DNA of 64,000 nt, from contig OU612073.1 of assembly GCA_914767715.1 (NCBI GenBank), positions 16,122,001-16,186,000 on the forward strand. Reading direction: 5' to 3'. Made by a program: the position numbers and the translations under genes. The stretch's first letter is position 1. Every line of letters starts with the position of its first letter. Shown here piece by piece: positions 28,101-39,046 of this stretch. This DNA is from Membranipora membranacea. Its lineage: Eukaryota; Bryozoa; Gymnolaemata; Cheilostomatida; Membraniporidae. The notes under the pieces were generated by a model. It was not told the DNA's origin. It worked only from the letters and a program-made list of their open reading frames with translations, and searched no databases.

Positions 28101-31100
28101 TCATTGAATTCTAGTGGGGATTTCAGCTACAATTACATAGAAAAATCTTCTGCTGGTTTTCCACTTTTTTAACAATGCTGTGAGGTTTGGTAACTGCACA
28201 TAAACAAATGCCAGATCTAACTTTTGTTCGTAGCTACACACAAAATATATATACGATAGTCAGGAATGAACGAATAAGTGATATTATTTTGTACCTTATA
28301 TTTATAGAGCCATGTGGTGGAAGAGAATGAATGGATGTCAGAAGACAGTAGAGGACTGGAGTAAGCTGCTCCGGGTACATTCTCTGGTGCTGGAGCCTCA
28401 GGAGGACACGAAACCCTGGCTCAAGTTTGCCTCACTCTGTCGACAGAATGGACGTCTAGTTAGTCCTTCTCTATTAATCTATTTGAGAAATGCTACTGGA
28501 TACTGTTTCAATTGATTTGCAGGAGGAACGATTTAAGTGAATTCTGGTGTTGAACACTAATAACCATAACCAAGAATAGGCTTTGTAGAAAATTAAATGA
28601 ATTTTCGTATGATGTATAACTTGCTTTGTTCGATAGCTGCTGAGTTTTTAATGTAATGTATACTTTATCTGATTCCAAGTTTTAGCTGCAACACTAATAT
28701 ACTTTGACCAGGGCAAAGCAGCGATTTGTAGATCTATGATGAATTACGATTGTCAAAGATGAGAACCTTTTTTTTTATAATGATATATCACATGTATTGT
28801 TATGATATCTTACAGGCGATGGCCGCTGAGATACTTAAGGATCTAAATCAGTCATCTAAGACAGCTGGTAATAAAATAGCACTGGATGTACAGCTAGAGA
28901 TACAGATAGCTACACTCAAACACACCTGGGAAACTAGCCAGGTACAACTTACTCCAATATCTGATGTCATTCTACTATATTGATTGGGCTCTCCCTTAGT
29001 TGCATGCTCTTAATTGTTTGGCTTTCTTGCTTTGGCAATCATCTCGTGATAGTGTCAGCTGCTGGGTTATAGTGACAGTCATTGCATATGTATCAATCAG
29101 GAATAACCTTCAGCTAAATCTAATTTGATCCAATTTGTTTGCATTCCAGTTGTCCCCATGCTACTTATGAGGTGCCAGCTCAATAATTAGGTTTTTTGTA
29201 TCATACATAATCTTCACATGACTTTCAAAATTGATATTTACATTTATATGCTTAGATAGGTGACCTATTGTTTCCAAAATGTATGTTAATTACATAATTA
29301 GAAAACTCTTGGGCATTTATTTGTAGGACAATGATAAGGAGAAAGCTCTGACTAATCTACGTAACTTTGTGAGGGTGCACAGTAATCATCTCGCTCATTA
29401 CAGAGGAAGTGGGAGGAGCTTACTGTCTAAGTAAGTGAACTAAAATATAAATATTAGCTCAAGTTTAATTTGACTAGTTTGGGAATATATAAATGTTAGC
29501 TAGTGCCAATTTTAGCGAGAGGAGGTACGTGTTAAGTACGAGTCAAAGTTGGCTAGCCGTAACTCCTGTCATTTCAAACCTATGCAAAATGGCTAAATTT
29601 TCCTCCTGCAAACACTTCCCTCTGCTCAGGTATGCGTGGATTAAGATAAATGAAATATTGACCATTGTTAGTCATGATCTGTGTAAATAGTGTATTTAAC
29701 TTAAGTTCACAGAAAGTTCACAAGGAAGGGCATATTTCATCAGTCTTATTTGTATCACCACAGATGTTACCTGAAGCTAGGATCATGGACAGAGCTGACC
29801 TATGGTTACACTAAAGAGAAGATTCCTGATATACTAGAGCACTACAAGGAGGCTGTCAAACAGGACCCTAAGTGGTACAAGGTGAGGTACTTATCTGGAT
29901 TACTTAACATATATCAAAATATAACATGACACGGCGCTCTGTTAGTGTTTTGTGAAATTGCTCAAGTGGGCTCGCTTCGCTTTTGTCTAGCCAATGTGTT
30001 GGCTCCGATTGGCTGGGTGGAGTGAAATCCTCAATCAATCAGAGGCAACACATTGGCTAGCTTTTGCCTTTCATATGAGATCTTTAATTTATCTCTTTAG
30101 AGGAACAAACCTCCCTCACCCCTTATACAATCTATTGTTTCCAAGCACTGAATTAAAATGTTGTAAAATCTTTGGTAAACCGTTTTCTTCATAACTCCGG
30201 GTTTCTAACCTTTCTTGTAGGCATGGCATGCGTTTGCCTACACTAGCTATGAGGCTGTTCTACTATACAAGTCGGTAACTCCTGACAATGCTGCTGACGC
30301 TCCTGCTGCTGAGGGTGCTGCCGCTGTGGCCCCGGCAGTAGTGACTACTCAGGTGTCACGACCCGGTGTAAGCGGAGACGTGGATATCATCAGGTTCTGT
30401 GTGGACGCTATCGAAGGCTTCTTCAAATCCATATCTCTGTCTGATGGTAACTCATTACAAGATACACTCAGGTTAGTGTCAGTCATGTGTCTAGCTTCTG
30501 CCCAACTTATGTTTCTAGAGCTGTGTTACTGATCTCATTTCAATTTCATAATTCGACTAAAATAGCGAAGCTCACATGACTCTACTCACTTCTAGACTTG
30601 ACGCTCCTCCCGAGCCAGTTACATGGGGTAAGATAACTGAATGATAGTTTGAATCACTAACCATATCAATCCACAAGCAATAATATGACCAGTTGGGGAA
30701 GCAACTGAATTAAGAATTGATTGTGTTATAAAAATTCATTTGTATGGGTCAGCCTGATAGTTGGGGGACTAGATTTGTGGCTTGTTATGATTGACAGGTT
30801 ACTAACTTTATGGTTTGAGTACGGTGAGGAGAGGCGTGTATATGAGTCACTAGTGAAAGGTCTCAAACTGATAAGTATAGAGAACTGGTTACAGGTTATA
30901 CCTCAGCTTATAGCTAGGATAGATACAAGCAGGCAGAGTGTGGGTAAACTTATACAGACTTTACTGTGTGATATCAGTAAACACCATCCACAGGTTAGTA
31001 ATACACTGTACAGAAAAATAGAAACTTCATTCAACTGGGATCATCAAGTCAATATGGTCAAGTACCAAATACACTCTACAGGTAAATCAAGTTGGCTTCA

Positions 31101-34100
31101 TCAAATCAATATGCAAAGTACCATTTGAGCAATTTAGACTCAAACATTATCCACAGAACAACTTGCTCTTCAATAATAACTTTGATAGTAGCACAATGGA
31201 GGGGATTGCGGCCATCTACTGATCAGTTTTCGTTGACCCATTGTATTTACAGTGAGTTTTAAAGTCAATCCCCTTTCCCAAACATTTTGTCAGGAATCTT
31301 TTGAGAGTTGTCTTCTCTTTCTGTATTGGGAGAAACTCAACATAAAACGTGTTCGTTTCTCGTGTAATTACCGTTAATTTTTCCAATCTTTTTAGGCATT
31401 GATATACCCGCTGACTGTGGCAGCTAAGTCGAGTGTGACACAACGTAGAGATGCTGCCTTACACATACTTAATAATATGAAGGAGCACAGCCCTAATCTA
31501 GTCAACCAAGCTCTGCTGGTATGTAGATAAACTTATTTGGTTTTATTATAACAACGGTTGAAACAGAAATGATGCCTGGTTATTTCTTGATAGGGAAACG
31601 CAGATATTTGTTGATCCAATGCGCCTGCGTTGGGAGTTGCTCCCCCTCAAGGCAGCTGTTACCGGTAAAATATGAGTGACACAAAGGCAAAAAAAAATCA
31701 ATTTGGATCAAACTTGATCTAGATATGTGCAGTGGAAGGGAAATAATGAGGGTTTGGCCACATTGCTAATCTGTCAGACCAACCCTTTGCAACTAAGCTA
31801 AAAATATTTGATTTGCCTCCATTGGAAAGTCTTGTTCTGAATCTTTATCAATTTTGTGTTGACAGGTATCTGAGGAGCTGATCAGAGTAGCCATTCTGTG
31901 GCACGAGCTCTGGCATGAAGGTCTAGAGGAGGCCTCAAGGCTTTACTTTGGTGACAGGAATGTGAAGGGAATGTTTGAGACTCTGGAGCCTCTTCATCAG
32001 ATGTTAGAGCGAGGACCACAGACTCTCAAAGAGATCTCATTCCAACATGTAAGTATAAGCAGCGACAACCGGGACTGTCAAGCCTAGACTTCTCTAAATG
32101 TTAGCTAGAGTTTAGTGTAAATTGGTTTTGTGAGGACTTTGTTAGCTAGCACCAATTTTTGCTAGCTAAGCTTTGGAATGAAAAGGGTTATTAAATGTTA
32201 GCTAGCCGTAAAGTTCACTATTTCAAGCTAGTGCGAAAAAGCTAAATTTTCCTCTTGCAAACACTTTACTCCTCCAGGCTAATTTGGTTGGTCAATCACC
32301 ATGTTTAACCTTTTGGTTTGTAGACCGCAGCTGTGTTGAAAAACTGCTGGTTACTTCTTCTTTCTATTTTGCATAACCAGCTATCGTGCAAAATGACTAG
32401 TTTCTAAAATCTAGGCGTCCATTAAAGATATTCCTTAGTTTGAAATATGTCTGACGCATTCATAACTATAAACAACTGAGACTTAGACTGAGACTTAAAA
32501 TAAATGAGTACATAGATTATCATGTACACGAATACATAGCACTTATTGACCACACAATAATATATTGTACCATGTTTTCAGGCATATGGTCAGGAGTTAT
32601 CTGAAGCTCTGGAATGGTGTAAGAAGTATCAGAGAACACATAATGTGAAGGAGCTGACTAAAGCCTGGGACTCTTACTATCATGTATTCAGGCGTATCTC
32701 TAAGCAGCTGCCTATGGTAAGGTATATCGATATTTTCAGCGCTTTTTAAAAAAAGATAGTCATTCTCATCATTATTTAGCTTTCCATTTTTTGTCCCATT
32801 TTGGCTTTTCTGAGTAAGAATTGACATGCCGATAACCTTGACGCGCTCACGTTGTTTTATAATAGGCAAAAGCGCCGACATGTGTCAGTGTAAAATCACA
32901 TACACAGTAGATAGCTACAACTGTGTATTTATATCGATCAATTTTCTTTCCACTACACATGTTGCTTTTGCCTATTACATTACTATCCATGGTTCATAGA
33001 GGAAAAATGATAATATTTGTTATTTTGTCATTATCCCTTGTTTATTTTTAGCTAACATCTCTAGAGCTACACTATGTTAGTCCTAAGTTACTTGATGCTC
33101 GAGATTTGGAGTTAGCCGTCCCTGGCACATACGATACTAAGGAGGTGGTCGGTATACAAAGAGTTCATAGTTCACTACAAGTCATCACAAGTAAACAAAG
33201 ACCAAGAAAACTCAGCATATATGGTAGGTTCTGGACTGGTATAGTACATCTGTACTTAGCCATGTGAGGCATGTGGGTTACTGATAAAGTAAACTTTGTT
33301 ACAACATGGTAATAATAATAAATTAATAAAAGCAAAAATAATGAGTTGTAAATGAAACTTACATGACAGTTGCAAGCTATTTAATTTGGTTGAACCCATA
33401 ATACCACCCTCCACGAGGAACGCATACACAAAAATACCTAATCTGAATATTACTGGAAAAAGTTCTGCTCTATGTTGCAGACATTAAAAATCGAACATAG
33501 AACGGGCATCGCTGTTATTTTAAGCTAAGGACCAAAAATAGATAGCTTAGTGGTCGTTCAAACATCATATTATTTCACAAAGTCATATTTTCCATTCCCT
33601 TCTCACAGGCAGTAATGGTAAGGAATACCAGTTTGTACTGAAGGGACACGAGGATCTGCGTCAGGATGAACGTGTCATGCAGCTGTTTGGTTTAGTTAAC
33701 TCTCTTCTACTCGCTAATGCTGACACCTGTCGCAGGAATCTGACGTAAGTTAAACCCTAACAGTGTACAGACACTGGGTGGTCACATGAGCGGATTTGTC
33801 ATTAGAAATTTAATTTGTTAGAATACTGAGCAATGTAGCTATCTAGACAGTTTTTGATTTAATGTGATCTTCAGAATTCCTCATCTCACATATCAAAGTG
33901 TGTGAATCTTGAATACCTAATAGTCCCAGCTTAAAATAGTCCTGATGCCATCGCATTCATATTACTTGATACAAAGTTTTATAGGTACCAATGTGATTGA
34001 GTTCATATTATGCTGAACCAGATATTAACCCAAAACCTCAGTTTTCTCCACAGACTTTTGGCTTTGGTTTCGCCATAAAAATGTGTAAATAAATAAGTAT

Positions 34101-36815
34101 ACCAATAAGTGTAAATAAGTGATACCATAGTCAATAGTCTTGTTTATGGGTATCGCATTCAACCTACACATTTCACCTCAGAATGTATAATTAAATTCTC
34201 TCACTCTATCTACTCTGCAGGATACAGCGATACTCAGCCATACCTTTATCCACTAACTCTGGATTACTGGGCTGGGTCCCTCACTGTGATACTCTACATC
34301 AGCTAATACGAGATTACAGAGAGAGAAAGAAAATACTACTCAACATAGAGCACAGGATTATGATGAGGGTATGTGCAACACGTTAATCGATTTCAGGAAT
34401 GTTATAATTTAGATTTACAACTGAAGTAAAATAATCTAGGGAGAATAATAATTTGGCTAGCTTACACTCACTAAACCTCATTACTATTATAAAGTCCCAC
34501 CTTAGCTAGTCATAGTTGGTGATGGTAAACTTTGAGCCAAACTCAAACTAGAAAAAACTAAACTCAGTCTAATTTAGCTGTATTCCTCGAACATATCAGC
34601 TTGAGAATATCATAATTCGTCTGTGCATCGTTTTAGTTTTAGTTGAGAGCAAGTGCAACAATGAATTTGTGTAGTTTCGATTTCATTATTGAATTTATTA
34701 TTTTGATTAGTTTATTTTGATATTTGTTGTATTCAGATGGCACCAGATTACGATCACCTGACGTTAATGCAGAAGGTCGAAGTGTTTGAGTACGCTCTGG
34801 AGAATACTACAGGAGACGACCTTGCCAAGGTCATCTGGTTTAAGAGTCCCACCTCGGAGGTTTGGTTTGACAGACGAACTAATTTTACTCGCTCGCTAGC
34901 TGTCATGTCTATGGTTGGATATGTTCTAGGGCTCGGAGACAGGTAAGTTTAGTAGTCCCCGGATATTGAAACATCTCTTCACAGGGCGGTATATTTCAAA
35001 ATACTTTTGTATCAAGATTTATGTTAGAGAACTTCTGTTGCAAAAGCCACGTGAGAGACTGGTAGATTAACAATTTATGATGTAAGAAATAAAGAACGCC
35101 AGTCAATCTTGTACGGTAGAAACAAACTGACAAAATTTTCCACGCGGTTTGATTCTACGGAATTGCTTAGGGACAGTTTACCTATGTCTTACTAGGTCTC
35201 CCTGGTTAAATAATGTAAGGTGACCTTTTGGACCTAATGTGATGTACGATAAAGATTGTGCAATCAAACCCATAAATTATTCATTGATACTAACTCAGAG
35301 GAGACTCTCTATTCAATGTTCTATGTGTTTTGTTGCAGACATCCATCTAACCTGATGTTGGACAGAGAGAGTGGGAAGATTATACACATAGACTTTGGTG
35401 ACTGCTTTGAAGTAGCCATGAGTAGAGAAAAATTCCCTGAGAAGATCCCATTCCGGTTAGTATATGAAACATGCTTTTACCTCATGAATATTTCAATACG
35501 GGAAATTATGGGTAGCTTCATAATCTTTAACATCTCCTGTCCCTAAAATTTATGTTGCTGTTATAACTTAACATTTTAAATGATGTTATTTAATTGCTTC
35601 TATTAAAATGTTGTCAAAATGATATGTAGTATTATTATCCACATTTCTTCTCCCTCATGTACCAAAAGCGGTAAGGCTTAAATCTGCCAAGTCTAGAAAT
35701 TGTATTAACTGCAACTTTGAGGCCGGACTTTTTGGCTGAAAGACCCGTACCTTACCCGTCTACAGCTGGTTCCCTGGCTCAAATCAATGAATCTAACCAA
35801 ATATCACATTATCATCATACACGTTGTTGGCTTGTGATGGAGTTTCTGACTATCAAATATTTATCAGACCACTTTATACGTTGCCTCCCCTGTTTGCAGA
35901 CTGACCCGTATGCTGATTAATGCTATGGAGGTGACTGGTATAGATGGTAACTATAGGATGACCTGTGAGAGAGTGATGAAGGTGCTGCGGGAGAATAAGG
36001 ACAGTGTAATGGCTGTACTCGAAGCCTTCGTCTACGATCCTCTACTCAACTGGTGGCTCATGGAAGGCAAAGGTAAATTAAGTAATGGTTGCTGTGAGTC
36101 TTATGTGCTAAGACAATCTAGTGCATGGCTCGAACTGGCGTTATAACAGTCTTGGTACAAATACTACCTCAAATAATGCCTACAATCTGATTATCACTGG
36201 TATTGCAGGTCAAACCCTGTTGAGTTATTAGACTAAGCTACAAAAAATATCTGAAACCATAAACATAAACTATTTTATGTTTATGTCAAAAGCACGTCCC
36301 AAATGCATCATAAATACATCACTTTTAAATCCCAAATATATCCATAAAACCTTTTCGACTGTCAATAAATCTCGGAATGTTCCCTCTATTCTTCCATGTT
36401 AAATGTATTCATCTTGTCATCGTGAATGTTACAAATTTTGAACACATATTGATAGGTTTGCTTTTTTCATTATTTGACAGCTGCCAAACAGAGTAAGGTA
36501 AATCAGGAGCCGTCCACCGCCGGAGCCGAATCAGCTACTGATAGCGCTGACCTTGACATTGAAGCTTCTCGCGTCAGTAAATCAGGCACTGCCTCTCCGT
36601 CGTCATCGGTGAAGGAACCGCAAGGTGAGATAGTCAACCAGAAGGCTCTGAATATCATCAGGAGGGTCAAGGACAAACTAACGGGTAGAGACTTTATCAG
36701 CTCTAGTAACGATAGAGACGTGAACGTAGAGAGGCAGGTAGAACTGCTGATAGATCAGGCCACATCACACGCTAACCTGTGTCAGTGTTATATAGGCTGG
36801 TGCCCATTCTGGTAA
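7107..36815 (+). CDS. MTOR: Serine/threonine-protein kinase mTOR, complete gene of 48 coding exons
   Basis: I resolve an ATG-to-TAA model of 48 exons totalling 7587 coding bases (2528 residues; human mTOR has 2549). mTOR is the catalytic subunit of TORC1 and TORC2 and couples amino acids, energy and growth signals to translation and autophagy. Domains in order are HEAT repeats (about 1-1196), FAT (about 1210-1990), FRB (about 1998-2095), PI3K-like kinase (about 2100-2440) and FATC (last 33 residues, ending [12 protein letters not shown]). Kinase hallmarks are [21 protein letters not shown] and [11 protein letters not shown]. Splice phases agree at every junction. Introns are GT-AG except the first, which begins GCAAGTAAC. 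The start codon is the first Met of a segment matching the conserved LKSRNEE-type N-terminal helix of animal mTOR. Many introns are 300-600 bases and carry small repeats, but none holds a nested gene that I can recognise. Exon coordinates are given with the domain entries. Confidence 0.96.
7240..8120. mobile_element. Candidate non-autonomous DNA transposon in MTOR intron 1
   Basis: The left end CATGCTCAACCTTTTTCCGG (7241) and the right end, ending GGTTGAGCATG (8110-8120), form a short terminal inverted repeat. Next to both lie repeated CGGCCAAAT/TTGGCCGAT motifs: one or two on the left and at least four in a row at 8067-8109 on the right. CTCAACCTTTTT-type termini resemble hAT elements, which would predict an 8-base duplication, but I could not find a clean one. 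The interior has no transposase frame. Borders and family are uncertain. Confidence 0.45.
14471..14530. repeat. AT-dinucleotide-rich palindromic tract in MTOR intron 11
   Basis: About 60 bases of alternating TA with TTATATTATTTTATATATAT and its near complement make a self-complementary block. It lies between exons 11 and 12. No function can be assigned. Confidence 0.8.
16273..16343. mobile_element. Short MITE-like fragment, GATCAAGTTTGATCC family (MTOR intron 14)
   Basis: The left end reads GATCAAGTTTGATCCATTTG, followed by a CCTGC..GGAGT..CACCCCC core. The right end AGGCAGAGTCTAGGTTAA matches the outer terminal repeat of the copy at 20373-20483 in inverted orientation. It is degenerate and non-coding. 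Confidence 0.45.
20373..20483. mobile_element. Short MITE with 33-34-base terminal inverted repeats (MTOR intron 20)
   Basis: The left arm AACCTAGATTAAGTTTGACA continues with AATTTGTCTGCAT. It pairs with the right arm ATGCAGGCAAATTGGATCCA, which continues ACTTGATTTAGGTT. About 27 of the roughly 34 positions agree when the right arm is reversed. The 45-base interior is non-coding. Related arms occur at 16273, 29112, 31602 and more weakly at 21368, all in MTOR introns. Confidence 0.6.
22611..22634. repeat. C homopolymer tract in MTOR intron 23
   Basis: About 23 cytosines are interrupted by one adenine. Similar G/C runs of 9-17 bases occur at 5405-5417, 19286-19298, 58451-58466, 62089-62098 and 62338-62350. 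All are non-coding and prone to sequencing length error. Confidence 0.85.
23095..23602. mobile_element. MITE with long terminal inverted repeats in MTOR intron 24
   Basis: The element is about 508 bases with arms of roughly 120-130 bases. Left arm landmarks are GACAGTTTTCTGAGCTCTGA, AGTTTGGTACTTTTAACCCA, CCGCATAGGAAAAACGTGCT and AGAGGGTTAT. The right arm (from about 23475) carries their complements in reverse order and ends CTGTC at 23602. TA lies immediately outside both ends, consistent with a Tc1/mariner-type target, although TA is palindromic and weak evidence. The interior is AT-rich and non-coding. Confidence 0.75.
29490..29632 (+). repeat. Dispersed repeat, GTTAGCTAG family, copy in MTOR intron 35
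   Basis: It shares with 32140-32282 the ordered blocks GTTAGCTAG..CCAATTTT, GCTAGCCGTAA, ATTTCAA and GCTAAATTTTCCTC.TGCAAAC. Shorter related pieces with CCTTAGCTAG followed by TAAACTAAA lie near 25356, 26999 and 34502. No ends or target duplication are clear, so the class is unknown. Confidence 0.6.
29987..30060. repeat. Inverted repeat in MTOR intron 36
   Basis: CTAGCCAATGTGTTGGCTCC (29987-30006), extended by GATTGGCTG, pairs with CAATCAATCAGAGGCAACAC followed by ATTGGCTAG ending at 30060. The arms are about 29 bases with a spacer of about 20. It could form a hairpin or be a short MITE. No target duplication was seen. Confidence 0.65.
31602..31726. mobile_element. MITE-like element, GATCAAGTTTGATCC family (MTOR intron 39)
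   Basis: The left end has GTTGATCCAATGCGCCTGCG, followed by TTGGGAGTTGCTCCCC. The right end AATTTGGATCAAACTTGATC reads as the family terminal repeat when reversed. Non-coding; the ends are diverged. Confidence 0.5.
31866..32716 (+). other. MTOR: MTOR exons 40-41: FKBP12-rapamycin-binding (FRB) domain
   Basis: Exons 31866-32048 and 32582-32716 encode the four-helix FRB domain, which gates substrate access to the kinase and is the docking face for FKBP12-rapamycin. The sequence [18 protein letters not shown] keeps the serine equivalent to human Ser2035. [18 protein letters not shown] keeps the Trp, Asp, Tyr and Phe equivalent to human Trp2101, Asp2102, Tyr2105 and Phe2108, and the Thr in ELTKAW matches Thr2098. 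Rapamycin sensitivity is therefore expected, by inference. Confidence 0.93.
32140..32282 (+). repeat. Dispersed repeat, GTTAGCTAG family, copy in MTOR intron 40
   Basis: This second copy of the repeat seen at 29490-29632 has the same order of blocks, including GCTAAATTTTCCTCTTGCAA. GCTAGC/TAGCTAG motifs are unusually dense here. Non-coding. Confidence 0.6.
33052..36815 (+). other. MTOR: MTOR exons 42-48: kinase and FATC domains
   Basis: Exons: 33052-33223, 33609-33744, 34221-34368, 34737-34942, 35339-35455, 35900-36072, 36481-36815. The N-lobe contains [20 protein letters not shown], with the ATP-contacting Lys. The catalytic loop [11 protein letters not shown] spans the exon 45/46 junction, and the activation segment starts with [11 protein letters not shown] in exon 46. 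The insert before FATC (exon 48, first half) is Ser/Ala/Glu-rich and diverged, and lacks the RSRTRTDS-like phosphorylation cassette of vertebrates. FATC ends at the TAA at 36813-36815. Confidence 0.95.
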
Positions 36816-39012
36816 TACGGAGGGTTTAGGAAATAGCCTAACATAGATCGTAGTTTAGCCCCTGTTTAGTCTAAGTTAAAGTTTGCAAACTCAAATTCGG
36901 AAGGAGTTGGCTTCTTACTCAACCGATTTTGTGTCTGACCATGTTGACTTTCTTAGCCTCAAAATTTTAGTGATTTTTTGTCAAAAATTGCTGCTTTCAA
37001 AGATTGTGATGTTTTATCTACAAGTCATAGCTAAATTGTAATTCCGTTGTTTGATAGCCCAAGGATGTGGAACATTTTTTTTCTAAATAATTGTATTCTG
37101 CGCATGCTCAGCTCTGGGCATGAGCTGATCTCTGCAAAATTGAGTCTCGGAATTCCGAAGCCATCTGATTGGCTACCTGCTCTGGTGACATACTCCCTAA
37201 AAGCGTGCGGATTTGTTATTAATAGTTATCCTCTCTTGTCATTATTAGCTGATTTTGATTGACAGTTTATGCAGGGGATATCCCATTTCCCCTTTCCAAA
37301 GTTGCAATCAGGACCCAAACTAAACTCATTGTTCTTGCACATGCACAAATTCAAGTCACGCATGATGCATACTTAGCCTTACGACACCTGCTTTGTGGTA
37401 ATGATAGCCTAGTTTATCAGTGATCTACATGCCCAGTGAGATCACGAGAGTCAGTATGAAATAATTGATCTAATATCTATTTTTTCACGTTATCAGTCAT
37501 TTTGTAATTTTTTCAATGTATAATACATCTCCCAAATATTTGGTGCTGATTTTTTGCCTGCAAATTGTAATGTTGGCGGAACTCATCAAATTAAGTTCCC
37601 ACATTAAGTTTTGATTACATTAGAAATTTAATACTTCAAGAAATAAACATTGTAAATGTATATGAGACTTTCTTCACGTACTCGGACCAACCTATCATAC
37701 TTTATATATTATATATGTGGCTTAGATATACAGCACTGATTTATACCATCTCAAAAGTTATCAGATGATATTGACCAAAAAATGGACATGCAACCCTCCA
37801 GCACTTGACTCTGCTCAATTTCAAATCAAAACAAGGACCTCACTTTTTTTTAAACTTTTATTTAAAAACAAGCACCAAGATCGCAGCAAGGTTCCATGAT
37901 GTTGGCCTGTGTCGGGAAATTCTATCTTGTCAGGATAGCCAGCATGGGCTTGGCATAATTATTCCCGATCTCCAACTTGTTCTGATGAACGCGTAAGGCT
38001 CAACGGCAACCTGCCAGTCGAAAAGTCTGTTTAAATCAAGGCTACCAGCCAGGCATAAAAATGTGTGGTTTATCAACTATACTATGATTTTATTGTGTAC
38101 TAACTATCTAACTAAAACTAACAGAGTTACAAAGATTTAATGTATAAATCAGTAAAAATGATCAGTGCGTTTAGTCTCGTCCGCTAGCAAACATGAAGTG
38201 TCAAGTTGTAAGAGGGAAGAGTGTAAGCTTGCTAAAAATAGTTACAGTCGTAGCATTAATAAAGGATTATTATAACAGACAAAACATGTGTAGGAATAGA
38301 ATGTATGATTAGAATGTATGAATAGAATGTGTCCTCAGTGCTTAATATATATAACAGTCAAAGACTGAAATTCTCCACACCTGAGTTCATACTAGAATCA
38401 GACGGACCAAGCTGGATGTGATGGCTGCCATTCTAACATGGTTCTATTTACATCTGCATTCTGATATACTTGTGATCCAACAGCGCTGGAAAGATGACAT
38501 AAACTATACAAACTATTGATCGACTAGCTATTCTTATCACCTGTCAGTTAGCAAACTATTTTTCAATAATGCTTTTTGCGCGATAGAAGACGATTGTTTG
38601 CTGCCTTTGCATACAATTAATAAGCACCCAAGGGTGACGAAGACTATTTGATCGGCTCTAATAGTACAAATTAATTCCTCAAGGATAGTTAAAGCAATGA
38701 ACTAGTTCATTGGTTAAAGTGCAGCGTGATTATCATGAGCAATACTATCTGTGCGTACATCAGATTGTTAACAATGTGACACGTGACAGCATGATAACAG
38801 CCATAGGGAAGAAGCAGTGAAACTGATAAGCAGGTAGTAAAGCAGTAAGAGTAGCAGGAATAAACAGTTTCAGACACTGCACAGCACACAGATCATTGCA
38901 GGATATTGAGCGACCTGCTAATCCATCCAACAGGCTTGCGGTTTTCACTATACTTGAACCAAGGAGTTATTCCTTTGTTACTCCTTGCTCGAATGTAAGC
39001 GTGTCACTGGTT
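36816..39012. other. MTOR 3' flank and spacer before the TRIM-like gene
   Basis: The stretch begins with the MTOR 3' untranslated region. Possible polyadenylation signals AATAAA occur near 37642 and 38258; neither can be chosen from sequence alone. No coding region or RNA gene is recognisable, and the open frames are short and composition-driven. A long AT-rich tract with GAATAGAATGTATGA-like direct repeats lies near 38295-38330. Confidence 0.55.
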
Positions 39013-39020
39013 TATATAAA
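39013..39020 (+). promoter_or_regulatory. TATA box of the TRIM-like gene
   Basis: TATATAAA lies 27-34 bases upstream of the start codon at 39047. If it works as a TATA box, transcription would start within a few bases of the ATG, giving an almost leaderless mRNA. Alternatively the true promoter lies further upstream and this is a chance match. Confidence 0.45.
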
Positions 39021-39046
39021 ACCTGATATCAGCTCAGAACACAGCC

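Larger units (their letters stand above)
24050..31518 (+). other. MTOR: MTOR exons 25-39: FAT domain
   Basis: Exons: 24050-24309, 24540-24705, 25031-25206, 25656-25752, 26109-26326, 26693-26805, 27269-27470, 27883-27975, 28308-28458, 28816-28941, 29327-29430, 29764-29881, 30221-30471, 30798-30993, 31396-31518. They encode about 798 residues of TPR-like helices that clamp the kinase. Landmarks are [54 protein letters not shown] and [14 protein letters not shown]. Exon 37 carries an Ala-rich low-complexity insert (about 20 residues after YKSVTPDN) where vertebrate mTOR has a longer Thr/Ala/Ser-rich loop. Exon 29 has an extra charged segment ([18 protein letters not shown]) not seen in the human protein. 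Confidence 0.9.

Noticed and set aside
28459-28815. A missing FAT-domain exon between GRL and AMAAEIL
   Set aside because: Direct joining of exons 33 and 34 in phase 0 aligns well with the family ([13 protein letters not shown] against GRLALAHKTL), so nothing is missing.
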